This document shows, one piece after another, positions 25,989 through 34,668 of a DNA stretch of 34,668 nucleotides. This stretch comes from an uncultured Clostridia bacterium (GTDB taxonomy: Bacteria; Bacillota; Clostridia; Christensenellales; Borkfalkiaceae), in the NCBI GenBank assembly GCA_946540675.1, contig CAMNIW010000002.1, forward strand, positions 1 through 34,668, given 5' to 3'. Both the position numbers and the translations under genes were made by a program. The notes beneath the pieces were generated by a model, which made no database searches, was not told the DNA's origin, and saw only the letters and a list, made by a program, of their open reading frames with translations. The stretch's first letter is position 1; each line of letters starts with the position of its first letter.

Positions 25989-26711
25989 ATGAAAGACGGA
26001 ATTGAATACGCGGAGATGCTCGGACTCGGCGTTTCGTCGTGCGACGTAGTGGTAAAACCCGCGAAAAGGAGAAGAAAAAAGGCGGCGGACCTTAAAGAAC
26101 GGGTCATAGAAAAGGTAAACGAAGAAGCGCCGCGCGAAGAGAAGACGGAAGAGCCGCCCGCGGCGGAAGAGTTTCACGCGGCGGAAGAAAAACCCGCAAA
26201 GAAGAGAAAATTCAGATTCGATATAGTTTACGCCGAAGGGATAGCCGTATTCGCGCTTATCGTGGCGATACTGCTTACCAATATTTTTTGGGAGAACAGC
26301 GGCATAAACACCGTTTTCAGAAAGGCTTTCGGCAAAGACGCAGAGAAGACCGACGCGAGAACGTACCAGAGTTTCAACGCGAAGTCGCCGTCGTCCGAAC
26401 TCGCCGTCAGCGTCGACGCGGGCGTTATGACGTTCAGCGGTAAAGGCGCGCTTTATCCCGTGTGCGACGGCAAGGTTTCTTCGGTAGTCGAAGAAGACGG
26501 AAAGTATACCGTAACGGTAAAGCACAGCGACGTTTTCAGCACGGTCATATCGGGCGTCGATTACGTCTATACCGAAGTCGGCGGAGACGCGTTCAAATAT
26601 ATCCCGATAGGGTACGTCGCGGACGGGCAAGCCAAAGTCTATATGTATAACGGCGGAACGCTCGTCACCGATTATATAGTCGAAGACGGAACCATCATAT
26701 GGGAAAGTTAA
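25989..26711 (+). CDS. spoIVFA: stage IV sporulation protein FA-like (degenerate M23 domain)
   Basis: Single TM followed by LysM/M23-like C-terminus (GALYPVCDGKVSSVVEEDGKYTVTVKHSDVFSTVISGVDYVYTEVGG); overlaps spoIVFB. Confidence 0.8.
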   Translation: MKDGIEYAEMLGLGVSSCDVVVKPAKRRRKKAADLKERVIEKVNEEAPREEKTEEPPAAEEFHAAEEKPAKKRKFRFDIVYAEGIAVFALIVAILLTNIFWENSGINTVFRKAFGKDAEKTDARTYQSFNAKSPSSELAVSVDAGVMTFSGKGALYPVCDGKVSSVVEEDGKYTVTVKHSDVFSTVISGVDYVYTEVGGDAFKYIPIGYVADGQAKVYMYNGGTLVTDYIVEDGTIIWES

Positions 26712-27529
26712 AAATAACGATCCACCCGTTGTTTTTCATATTCGGATTATACTTTGCCGCCATCGGCAAAGTATTTTCTTTTCTTACGTACGTCTGTTCG
26801 GCGGCGCTTCACGAAATAGGACACGCGACCGCGTCCGAAAGGCGCGGATACAGGCTCGACAGGATAACGCTTATGCCTTACGGAGCGGTGATAAGCGGCG
26901 ACGTGGACGGGCTGGGATATAAGGACGAGTGCGCGATAGTGGTCGCGGGGCCGACGGTCAATCTCGCGATATATCTTTGCGTCGTCGCGAGTTGGTGGCT
27001 CTTTCCGGAGACCTATCCGTATACCGAGATCGCGGCTACGGCAAATCTCGCTCTATTTGCGATAAACCTTTTGCCGGCGTATCCGCTCGACGGGGGAAGG
27101 CTGCTCCTTTGCACTCTTTCGCTCGCGATAAAGCGAAAGACGGCGGTCGCGATAACAAGGGCGACGGGGGTCGTTTTGTCTTTGGTTCTATTGGCGGCGT
27201 TTATTTGGTCGTGCTTTGTCGCGGTCAATTTTTCCATACTCTTTTTTGCCGCGTTCACGCTCGTCGGTGCGCTCGATAAGAACGCAAAAGACAGATACGT
27301 GCGCATTTTTTCGAGCGTGGATACCGCTTCGGTCAAAAAGTGCAAAGCGGTAAAGACGATCGCCGTAAACGAAAACGCCACGATAAAGGATCTGTACGGA
27401 ATAATCGACGGAGACAGCCTTTACAGGATAACGGTATACGACGGACGGGGGAGAAAGGTAAGGACTTACGAGCCCGAAGAAGTGACGGGGCTGTTTACCG
27501 AAAAATCTTTATATGAAAAAATCGCGTAG
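26699..27529 (+). CDS. spoIVFB: stage IV sporulation protein FB, M50 intramembrane protease
   Basis: ALHEIGHATASERRGYRLDRITLMPYGAVI and NLLPAYPLDGGRLL. Confidence 0.9.
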   Translation: MGKLKITIHPLFFIFGLYFAAIGKVFSFLTYVCSAALHEIGHATASERRGYRLDRITLMPYGAVISGDVDGLGYKDECAIVVAGPTVNLAIYLCVVASWWLFPETYPYTEIAATANLALFAINLLPAYPLDGGRLLLCTLSLAIKRKTAVAITRATGVVLSLVLLAAFIWSCFVAVNFSILFFAAFTLVGALDKNAKDRYVRIFSSVDTASVKKCKAVKTIAVNENATIKDLYGIIDGDSLYRITVYDGRGRKVRTYEPEEVTGLFTEKSLYEKIA

Positions 27530-27540
27530 AAGGTGAATAT

Positions 27541-27801
27541 ATGGCTTTGATAGAAAACGCCCTTTCGGGGCTCGGATTCGGCGAAGAAATAACGCCTTGT
27601 CCTTTCAGGTACACGGTGATAGGCGGCAAGGCGGCGATAATCGAAGGGGTAACGGGGATAACCGCTTTTTCGGAAGACGCGATGGTCTTTTCGGTAAAGG
27701 GCGGTTGCGTTACGGTATCGGGCGAAGATCTCGCCGTCGTCCGTTACGGCGGCGGAGAAGCGCTCGTAAAGGGCGATATAACGGGGGTGACGACAGGGTG
27801 A
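27541..27801 (+). CDS. yqfC: sporulation protein YqfC (YabP-like)
   Basis: Small YabP/YqfC-type beta protein immediately upstream of yqfD-phoH. Confidence 0.8.
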   Translation: MALIENALSGLGFGEEITPCPFRYTVIGGKAAIIEGVTGITAFSEDAMVFSVKGGCVTVSGEDLAVVRYGGGEALVKGDITGVTTG

Positions 27802-28700
27802 AAAGGGGAAGACTTTACGCCGTCTATAAAGTTTCGGGCGAGAGCGCGGATATCTTTGTAAAACGGCTTTTCGCGGAAGGCATAGCCGTTAAGGACTGCA
27901 AAACGAAAGAAGACGGCGTTGTTTTTACCGCGGATTTCGCGGATAGCAAAAAAATTTTTGCAATTTCACGCAATATGTGTTATAATGTACGGAGAGTAAG
28001 GTATAGGGGCGGACTTGCCTTTCTCCGCTATGCGCTCGAAAACGTCGGGTTATTCGTCGGTTTCGCGCTGTTTTTCGCGCTCGTCTTCGCTTTCGACGGG
28101 ATAGTGACCGATATAGAGTACGTCGGCGACGGAGAAAAACTTTCGGACGGAATAGAAGCCGTTCTTAAAGCGGAAGGGATAAAAGCGGGCGGATTTTTTA
28201 CCGCCGATCCGCAAAAACTCGCCGAAAAGATATTTTTATCGTCGGACGGATTTTCGTTCGTTTCGGTAAAAAAGTCGGGAAGGCGGCTGTACGTGGAAGC
28301 GTACGGGAAGACCGTCGCGGCTCAACCCTTGGACACGAAAAAGGACAGACTTATAAGCGAAGTCGACGGAAAGGTGACCAAGGTCACGGTGATGAGCGGA
28401 CTTGCGCTCGTATCCGCGGGGGACAAGGTAAAACGCGGAGAAACGCTCGTCGCGGGAGAATACGAAAAAGACGGCAAGGCGTACCGCACGTACGTCATAG
28501 CGGAGATAGAAATAGCGGCGGAGTACGTTTTCGACTACGAATGCCCCGCGATAAACGACCTTTACGAAGCGCGTGCGGTGGAAACGGCGGTATCTTCCGT
28601 CGGAGAAAAGGACATAATATCGACGTCGGCGGAAAGTTTTTCGGACGGCGAAAAAAATTTTTACAGGGTGACGGTGACCTGTTCGGTCACGGTGAGTTGA
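27798..28700 (+). CDS. yqfD: sporulation protein YqfD (GTG start)
   Basis: VKRGRLYAVYKVSGESADIFVKRLFAEGI...; GTG at 27798; placed between yqfC and phoH; the tracked start at 27597 overlaps yqfC out of frame. Confidence 0.82.
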   Translation: MKRGRLYAVYKVSGESADIFVKRLFAEGIAVKDCKTKEDGVVFTADFADSKKIFAISRNMCYNVRRVRYRGGLAFLRYALENVGLFVGFALFFALVFAFDGIVTDIEYVGDGEKLSDGIEAVLKAEGIKAGGFFTADPQKLAEKIFLSSDGFSFVSVKKSGRRLYVEAYGKTVAAQPLDTKKDRLISEVDGKVTKVTVMSGLALVSAGDKVKRGETLVAGEYEKDGKAYRTYVIAEIEIAAEYVFDYECPAINDLYEARAVETAVSSVGEKDIISTSAESFSDGEKNFYRVTVTCSVTVS

Positions 28701-28701
28701 T

Positions 28702-29667
28702 TTGACGGAGAAATTGAGCGTCGAAACGGGCGGCATAGACAACCTTGCCAAGGTTCTCGGCGTATTTGACGAAAATCTTAATATCATCGCGCGCGAAACG
28801 GGAGTTTCGGCGGACGTGAACGGTACTCGGATAGAATTGTCGGGCGACGGGGAAAGAGTTCTTCTCGCCAAGACGGTTCTGGAGAGACTGGTCGCGATAG
28901 TAAAGTCGGGAGAAACTCTCGACAGGTCGCGCATAATCTACTGCGTGGAACTCGCCAAAGAAGGCAACGCGAGCGGCATCGAAAAGATAATGTCGGGCGT
29001 CGTCGCGATAACTTCCCGCGGAAAGCAGATAAAGTGCAAGACGGTCGGACAAAAGACGTACGTCGACGCTATAAAGAAAAACGCGGTCGTGTTCGGCGTG
29101 GGACCGGCGGGCACGGGTAAGACCTATCTCGCGGTCGCGACGGCGGTATCGGCGTTCAAGAGCAAGGAAGTGGAAAAGATAATACTTACCCGTCCGGCGG
29201 TGGAAGCGGGCGAAAAACTCGGATTTCTTCCGGGCGATCTGCAAACCAAGGTCGATCCCTATCTCCGTCCGCTGTACGACGCTCTTCAGGAGATGTTCGG
29301 GCTCGATACCTACGTCAAACTTATGGAAAGGGGAGTTATAGAGATCGCGCCGCTCGCCTATATGCGCGGCAGGACTCTTTCCAACGCGTTCATAATTCTG
29401 GACGAAGCGCAAAACACCACCAAGGAACAGATGAAGATGTTTCTCACCCGTCTCGGCGAGAACGCGAAAATGGTGATAACGGGCGATCTTACGCAGGTGG
29501 ATCTTCCCGAAGGCAAAAAGAGCGGACTTAAAGAAGCGGTCGAAGTTCTTAAAGACGTCGACGGGATAAAGACGGTGTTTCTCACCGCGAAAGACGTCGT
29601 CCGTCATCCGCTCGTTACCGAAATAGTCAAGGCTTACGAAAAATACGAAAACAAAGACAGACAATAA
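28702..29667 (+). CDS. phoH: PhoH-family ATPase (TTG start)
   Basis: FGVGPAGTGKTYLAVATAV; RPAVEAGEKLGFLPGDLQTKVDPYLRPLYDAL; FIILDEAQNTT. Confidence 0.95.
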   Translation: MTEKLSVETGGIDNLAKVLGVFDENLNIIARETGVSADVNGTRIELSGDGERVLLAKTVLERLVAIVKSGETLDRSRIIYCVELAKEGNASGIEKIMSGVVAITSRGKQIKCKTVGQKTYVDAIKKNAVVFGVGPAGTGKTYLAVATAVSAFKSKEVEKIILTRPAVEAGEKLGFLPGDLQTKVDPYLRPLYDALQEMFGLDTYVKLMERGVIEIAPLAYMRGRTLSNAFIILDEAQNTTKEQMKMFLTRLGENAKMVITGDLTQVDLPEGKKSGLKEAVEVLKDVDGIKTVFLTAKDVVRHPLVTEIVKAYEKYENKDRQ

Positions 29668-29679
29668 CGGAAGAAAGTT

Positions 29680-31152
29680 ATGATACAGCACTCTGAAAAA
29701 GAAAAGCCGTGGAAAGGCAAAGACTACGCGCGGACGATAACCTGGTTCGTTTTCCATGCGGCGATCATACTCGCGCTGCTCATCGCGGTCCTGTACTGGA
29801 ACGCCGATTTCGACGGAGAAAAGGTCAGTCGGTTTCTCGCGGAAAACGGCGAAGCGAAAAGGCTCGCGTATCTCGCCGTGGCGATGCTTTTGCTCACCGC
29901 GAGCATATATTTCTACTTTTACAGCGAGCACAGGGATTTTATTCTCGCGACGAGAAATATAAATCTCGTTTTTTCGATACTCGAAATCACGATAATCGTC
30001 GTAAACGTCGTGGGCAAGGGATTCAGTTTCTACGCCCGCCCGTTCGCCCTTTGCGCGCTTTTGTCTCTTCTTCTCATCGACAGGCGTTCGGCGATATTCA
30101 TGAACAGCATAAGCGTGCTCATAATTCTCGTGTCCGACCTTCTTTTGTCGGTAAACCCCGTCGAGTCCGAAGTATTGTTCTCGACTTTGATAGTCGGGTA
30201 TTTCACCGGACTTTTGTCGATATATCTCGTCGACGGCATAACTTCGAGAATCAAAGTTTTCGTGATGGGTTTCGCGCTTGCGGTGCCCATAACGATCAGT
30301 TGTTTCTGCATAGAATTCACCGATTATCTTGCCGACCCCGTAACGTATACCGTACAGGGGCTTTCGGCGGGACTTTTATCGGTCGTGCTTATGATGGCTC
30401 TGGTGCCGTTTTTCGAAGTGGCGTTCAAGGTGTTGACGGTTTACAGGCTGTCCGAGATAACCGACCATAAAGCCAGACTTATACGCGCGCTTATAGAGAA
30501 GGCGCCGGGGACTTTCAATCACTCGCTCATAGTTTCCACGCTTGCGGAGTCCTGCGCTTCGGCGATAGGCGAAAATCCGCTCCTTGCGAGAGCGTGCGCT
30601 TATTATCACGACGTAGGCAAACTCAAAAACCCCGAATTCTTTACCGAAAACCAGCAGGGATTCAATCCGCACGACGAACTCACCCCCGAACTTTCCACCG
30701 ACATAATCCGTTCGCACGCGAAAGACGGGTACGATCTCATACGCAAATACAGGCTTCCGCAAATACTCGCGGACGTCGCTCAGCAGCACCACGGAACTCT
30801 CCCGATAAGGTATTTCTATATGAAGGCTTCCAAGTTCACCGACGGCGAACTCGATATAGGGAACTTCTCGTATCAGGGTCCCAAGCCGCAAACCAAGATG
30901 GCGGCGATAATAATGATAGCCGACGGGTGCGAAGCGAAAGTCAGGACTCTTCCCGATCGCTCGCACGAAAAAGTCGACGCCGCGGTAAGGGAGATCATAG
31001 AAGAGAGAATGGATTTCGGTCAGTTTGACGAATGCGACATAACGATGAACGACATAGACCTTATAAGAAAGACCATAACCAACAGCCTTGCGGGCGTATA
31101 TCACGACAGAGTGCAGTACCCCAAACTCAAAATCGGAAGGCGCAAGGACTGA
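29680..31152 (+). CDS. pgpH: 7TM-HD domain phosphodiesterase (PgpH/YqfF-type), short form
   Basis: Multi-TM plus HD domain (FNHSLIVSTLAESCASAIGENPLLARACAYYHDVGKLKNPEFFTENQ); position between phoH and ybeY. Confidence 0.88.
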   Translation: MIQHSEKEKPWKGKDYARTITWFVFHAAIILALLIAVLYWNADFDGEKVSRFLAENGEAKRLAYLAVAMLLLTASIYFYFYSEHRDFILATRNINLVFSILEITIIVVNVVGKGFSFYARPFALCALLSLLLIDRRSAIFMNSISVLIILVSDLLLSVNPVESEVLFSTLIVGYFTGLLSIYLVDGITSRIKVFVMGFALAVPITISCFCIEFTDYLADPVTYTVQGLSAGLLSVVLMMALVPFFEVAFKVLTVYRLSEITDHKARLIRALIEKAPGTFNHSLIVSTLAESCASAIGENPLLARACAYYHDVGKLKNPEFFTENQQGFNPHDELTPELSTDIIRSHAKDGYDLIRKYRLPQILADVAQQHHGTLPIRYFYMKASKFTDGELDIGNFSYQGPKPQTKMAAIIMIADGCEAKVRTLPDRSHEKVDAAVREIIEERMDFGQFDECDITMNDIDLIRKTITNSLAGVYHDRVQYPKLKIGRRKD

Positions 31153-31154
31153 AA

Positions 31155-31655
31155 ATGAACGAAAAAAACAACACGCTCACGATAATTTCGGACGATAAAG
31201 AGACGGAAGAGTTCGGGCTTCAAAAGGTCGCGGACTGCGCGTATAAAGAACTTTCGCAGACGGACAGGCTCGCTATCGAACTGTCGTTCGTCAAAGAAGA
31301 AGAGATACGCGCGCTCAACGCGGAATACCGCAACGTCGACAAGGTGACCGACGTGCTGTCTTTTCCGTATCTCGACGGGATACGGTATAAGGCGGTAAAG
31401 GAAGAAGACTTCGCGGAAGATACGGACGGGGAGAACGGCGTTCTCATAGGTTCGGTGTGTATATGTCTCGATCGCGCTAAAAAGCAGGCGGCGGAATACG
31501 GGCACTCATTGAAAAGGGAAGTGTCGTATCTTGCCTTGCACGGAATGCTCCACTGCTTCGGATACGACCATATGACCGAAGAAGACGACGCGGAGATGAC
31601 CGCTCTTGCGGACAGGATAATGAAAACTCTGGGCGTCGGAAGGGAAAGCGTATGA
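31155..31655 (+). CDS. ybeY: endoribonuclease YbeY
   Basis: HGMLHCFGYDH metal-binding motif; VTDVLSFPY; ATG at 31155 preferred over tracked 31032. Confidence 0.94.
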   Translation: MNEKNNTLTIISDDKETEEFGLQKVADCAYKELSQTDRLAIELSFVKEEEIRALNAEYRNVDKVTDVLSFPYLDGIRYKAVKEEDFAEDTDGENGVLIGSVCICLDRAKKQAAEYGHSLKREVSYLALHGMLHCFGYDHMTEEDDAEMTALADRIMKTLGVGRESV

Positions 31656-32548
31656 AAAGCGGAACGGTAGCGGTAGTAGGAAGGGCGAACGCGGGCAAAT
31701 CCACGCTCGTGAACGTTCTCGTCGGCGAAAAGGTGGCGATAGTTTCGCCAAAACCGCAAACGACGAGAGACAGGATATACGGGGTGCTGACCGATAAGGA
31801 TTATCAGATAGTATTCGAAGACACCCCGGGGGTATATAAGGCGAAAAACGCGCTCAATTCGAGAATGCAGCGTTCGGCGGAGACCACGGCAAAGGAGACC
31901 GACGTGGTCTTATTCGTTGTCGACGGTCACGAAGGCATAAGGGAAGAAGACGTCGCGCTTTGTAAGAAGTTCGCTTCGCTCGGCGCGCCGACGATAGTCG
32001 CGCTCACCAAAACCGACATTATGCCGAAAGAGAACATACCCGAAAATCTCGTCAGGTTCGGCGGAATAGAAGGCGTTTCGGAGATAATACCCGTTTCGGC
32101 GAGAAAGGGCAGGAAAATGAAAGAACTCCTGTCGCTCATAGTAAGTTATCTCCCGGAAGGCGATTACGTGTTCGACCCGAACGCCGTCTCGGACAAATCC
32201 GAAAAGTTTATGATAGGCGAGATAATGCGCGAAAAGATATTGCTCCGATACGAAAAGGAGATACCGCACGGCGTCGCCGTCAGGGTCAATTCTTTCGAGA
32301 AGAAGCAAAACGGCGTATACGACGTAAATCTCGACATAATTTGCGAAAGGCAAAATCATAAGGCTATAATCATAGGCAAACAGGGCAGGGCGTTAAGGGA
32401 AGTAAATACCTTTGCGAGAGAAGCGATGGAAAAATTTCTCGGAGCCAAGGTCTTTCTGACGACGTACGTCGTGGTCAAGGAAAACTGGCGCGACGACCCC
32501 GCTCTCCTTAAAGAATACGGTTATTCCGAAGAAAATCTCGGGATATAG
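31652..32548 (+). CDS. era: GTPase Era
   Basis: GRANAGKSTLVN, DTPGVYK, C-terminal KH domain. Confidence 0.96.
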   Translation: MKSGTVAVVGRANAGKSTLVNVLVGEKVAIVSPKPQTTRDRIYGVLTDKDYQIVFEDTPGVYKAKNALNSRMQRSAETTAKETDVVLFVVDGHEGIREEDVALCKKFASLGAPTIVALTKTDIMPKENIPENLVRFGGIEGVSEIIPVSARKGRKMKELLSLIVSYLPEGDYVFDPNAVSDKSEKFMIGEIMREKILLRYEKEIPHGVAVRVNSFEKKQNGVYDVNLDIICERQNHKAIIIGKQGRALREVNTFAREAMEKFLGAKVFLTTYVVVKENWRDDPALLKEYGYSEENLGI

Positions 32549-32581
32549 TATAAACGTCGTCGGGTTTCGCATACTTGCGTT

Positions 32582-32680
32582 ATGAAAGACGTAAAAAAAG
32601 CCGCTTGGAAACTGTTTGAAAAGACCGGAAATACGGGCTACTATATGCTGTATAAAAAACTCTGCGATAAGGGCGGCTGA
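32582..32680 (+). CDS. yqzL: YqzL-like small protein (32 aa), not in ORF track
   Basis: MKDVKKAAWKLFEKTGNTGYYMLYKKLCDKGG*; sits between era and recO, the yqzL position in Firmicutes. Confidence 0.7.
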   Translation: MKDVKKAAWKLFEKTGNTGYYMLYKKLCDKGG

Positions 32681-32698
32681 TAGCCGACGGGAGACAAT

Positions 32699-33415
32699 AT
32701 GACCGAAAAAGTAAACGGGATAACGGTTTTTACCGTCAATTACAAAGACAGCGACAAGATCCTTACCCTGTTTACGCTCGAAAAGGGCAAGATAACGGCT
32801 AACGCAAAAGGCGTGAGAAAGGCGAACGCCAAGTGCAAGCCGGTATCCGAGCCTTTTTGTTTTGCCGAAATAATGCTCGCGGAGAAGTCGGGGAGATACA
32901 CGGTGACCGAAGTAAATTCCTTCGACTCGTTTTACCCGATACGGCTCGATCTCAGAAAGTACTACGCCGGTATGACCGCGCTCGAATTTACCGACGCCTT
33001 TATGCAGGACGGTATGGAAGACCCCGACCACTTCGTGCTTTTGGCGGAGTTTCTCAAAGACCTGTCTTACGGCGACGGCGACGCGAAGGACAAACTCGCG
33101 GAGTTTTTGTATTCGGCGGTAAACCAAAGCGGTTACAGTATGGCGTTAAGCGTTTGCGGACGCTGCGGAAAAGAGATAAAGGACAGAGTTTTTTTGTCGG
33201 TAAAGGACGGGTACTGCGTTTGCGACGAGTGCAGAAAGACGGGCGAAGGCGAGTTTTCGTACGACACTTACAAATATCTCAAAGCCCTGTGCGACGGACT
33301 TGCTTTAAGTCACGACGAAGACTGCGCGAACAACGCTCTTAAATTTTTCGGATATTACGTGAGCAAGGTTTCGGGAGTAAATCTCAAATGCCTTACCACT
33401 CTTATAGAATTATAA
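32699..33415 (+). CDS. recO: DNA repair protein RecO
   Basis: N-terminal OB-fold-like sequence, CGRCGKE...CDEC zinc motif; follows era. Confidence 0.92.
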   Translation: MTEKVNGITVFTVNYKDSDKILTLFTLEKGKITANAKGVRKANAKCKPVSEPFCFAEIMLAEKSGRYTVTEVNSFDSFYPIRLDLRKYYAGMTALEFTDAFMQDGMEDPDHFVLLAEFLKDLSYGDGDAKDKLAEFLYSAVNQSGYSMALSVCGRCGKEIKDRVFLSVKDGYCVCDECRKTGEGEFSYDTYKYLKALCDGLALSHDEDCANNALKFFGYYVSKVSGVNLKCLTTLIEL

Positions 33416-33431
33416 AAACGGAGAAAACGCT

Positions 33432-34668
33432 ATGACAAGTGAAGAAGTTTTCGGCAAGAAAGCGAGATGGACGGAATTTCCCGAAGATCTCGGTCTTCCG
33501 CTTATCAGGAAAAAATTTCATATAGAAAAGAAGAGCAAAGCCACTCTCACGATATGCGGGCTCGGCTTTTTCGAAGCGTACTTAAACGGCAAAAGAGTGT
33601 CGGAAGACTACCTGAAACCGTGTTTTTCGGATTATTCTTACCGCGATTCCGGCAAGTTCGCCTATCCGCTTCCCGGTGAAGAAGGCGGACACAGGGCGTA
33701 CGTCTGCCGCTATGAAGTCGGAAACCTTTTGGCGGACGGGGAAAACGCGCTTGCGGTAATAGTCGCGGGCGGTTGGTACACTCAGAGAGAGAAACACGAC
33801 GAAGGTTACGTAAATTTCGGAGAAAAGGTAAAACTTTGCTTTTCGCTTGCGACCGAAAACGGCGAAGAGATATATTCCGACAAGACTCTCAGGTACGTGC
33901 CGTCGCACATAAAGAAAAGTAATATATACTTCGGCGAAACGGTCGATTACGGCGAATACGCGGAAGAATATTTCCTGCCTTCTTACGACGACGGGGAGTG
34001 GGAAACCGCTACGGAAGTCGACTTTTCGACGCCGCTGTATATTCAGGACGTCCCCTGCGACAGGGTGACCGCGACGATCGTTCCCCAAAAGATATTCTCG
34101 TCGGAAAAATACGACCTGTACGACGTCGGCAAAAACGTCACCGGCTGGGTGAGCGTAAAGGGCACGGGAACGGTGATCCTTCGTCACGCCGAAAACGTTG
34201 TCGGGAGCGATCTTGATTTCCGCTCTATCGGATTCGGGGAGCAAAAGGACGTCTATATCGGACTTAAAGACGGCATAGTCGCCCACCCGACTTTCAGGTG
34301 GGATTCCTTCCGCTATTTCAAGGTCGAAGGAAACGTTACCGACGTAAAGGTCGAAGTCTTACATATTCCCTTCAAGGAAAGGTCGTCTTTTTACTGCGAC
34401 GACGAGAATATAAACAAACTGTACGAAGCGTATAAACTCACGCAACTCAACAATATGCACGCCGGTATCCCGTCCGACTGTCCGCACAGGGAAAAACTCG
34501 GCTACACCGCCGACGGGCAACTGATAACCGAATCGGCTCTTTTGTGCTTCGACTGCGATTCGTTTTTCCGCAAGTGGTTTGCGGACATAGTCGACTGTCA
34601 GGACAAAAAGACGGGACACGTACAGCACACCGCGCCGCTTATGGGCGGCGGGGGCGGCCCGGGAGCCT
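33432..34668 (+). CDS. GH78 alpha-L-rhamnosidase (3' truncated by window)
   Basis: Open to window end; SDCPHREKLGYTADGQL, F-R-Y-F-KVEG, HTAPLMGGGGGPGA as in GH78. Confidence 0.88.
   Translation, partial: MTSEEVFGKKARWTEFPEDLGLPLIRKKFHIEKKSKATLTICGLGFFEAYLNGKRVSEDYLKPCFSDYSYRDSGKFAYPLPGEEGGHRAYVCRYEVGNLLADGENALAVIVAGGWYTQREKHDEGYVNFGEKVKLCFSLATENGEEIYSDKTLRYVPSHIKKSNIYFGETVDYGEYAEEYFLPSYDDGEWETATEVDFSTPLYIQDVPCDRVTATIVPQKIFSSEKYDLYDVGKNVTGWVSVKGTGTVILRHAENVVGSDLDFRSIGFGEQKDVYIGLKDGIVAHPTFRWDSFRYFKVEGNVTDVKVEVLHIPFKERSSFYCDDENINKLYEAYKLTQLNNMHAGIPSDCPHREKLGYTADGQLITESALLCFDCDSFFRKWFADIVDCQDKKTGHVQHTAPLMGGGGGPGA

Noticed and set aside
27597-27797. N-terminal extension of yqfD ORF from 27597
   Set aside because: Runs out of frame through yqfC; GTG at 27798 gives the expected YqfD N-terminus.
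1-34668. Insertion sequences, prophage, toxin-antitoxin or defence system, tRNA/rRNA genes
   Set aside because: No transposase, integrase, phage structural, nuclease/defence domains or tRNA/rRNA signatures were recognised in the reading.

Overview
Mid-GC chromosomal segment from what looks like a spore-forming Clostridia/Firmicutes bacterium (spoIIE, spoIVFA/FB and yqfC/yqfD are present). Order: (i) 3' end of a pyrimidine operon, carB(partial)-pyrK-pyrD-pyrF-pyrE-pyrB, where PyrB carries a C-terminal PyrI-type zinc ribbon; (ii) a minus-strand unit with an uncharacterised membrane protein, a 76-bp tandem repeat array (about 4.5 copies) and a short ORF missing from the ORF track; (iii) spoIIE and a galactokinase-like gene (minus); (iv) the rpsB-tsf-pyrH-frr-uppS-cdsA-dxr-rseP cluster; (v) small unknown genes, pyrR, and metNIQ behind a T-box leader; (vi) a queT-like transporter behind a preQ1-I-like element, then mscS; (vii) a truncated XRE regulator remnant next to a repeated hairpin; (viii) a Ca/Na antiporter behind a yybP-ykoY-like (Mn2+) riboswitch; (ix) a sel1 gene, spoIVFA/FB, yqfC/yqfD, phoH, short pgpH, ybeY, era, yqzL-like, recO; (x) 5' part of a GH78 rhamnosidase. 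Most of the window is conserved housekeeping DNA. The least explained pieces are the 76-bp array with its flanking small genes, the PyrB-zinc ribbon fusion, the short PgpH, and several cis-regulatory RNAs. All family assignments are by reading motifs; no database search was run.
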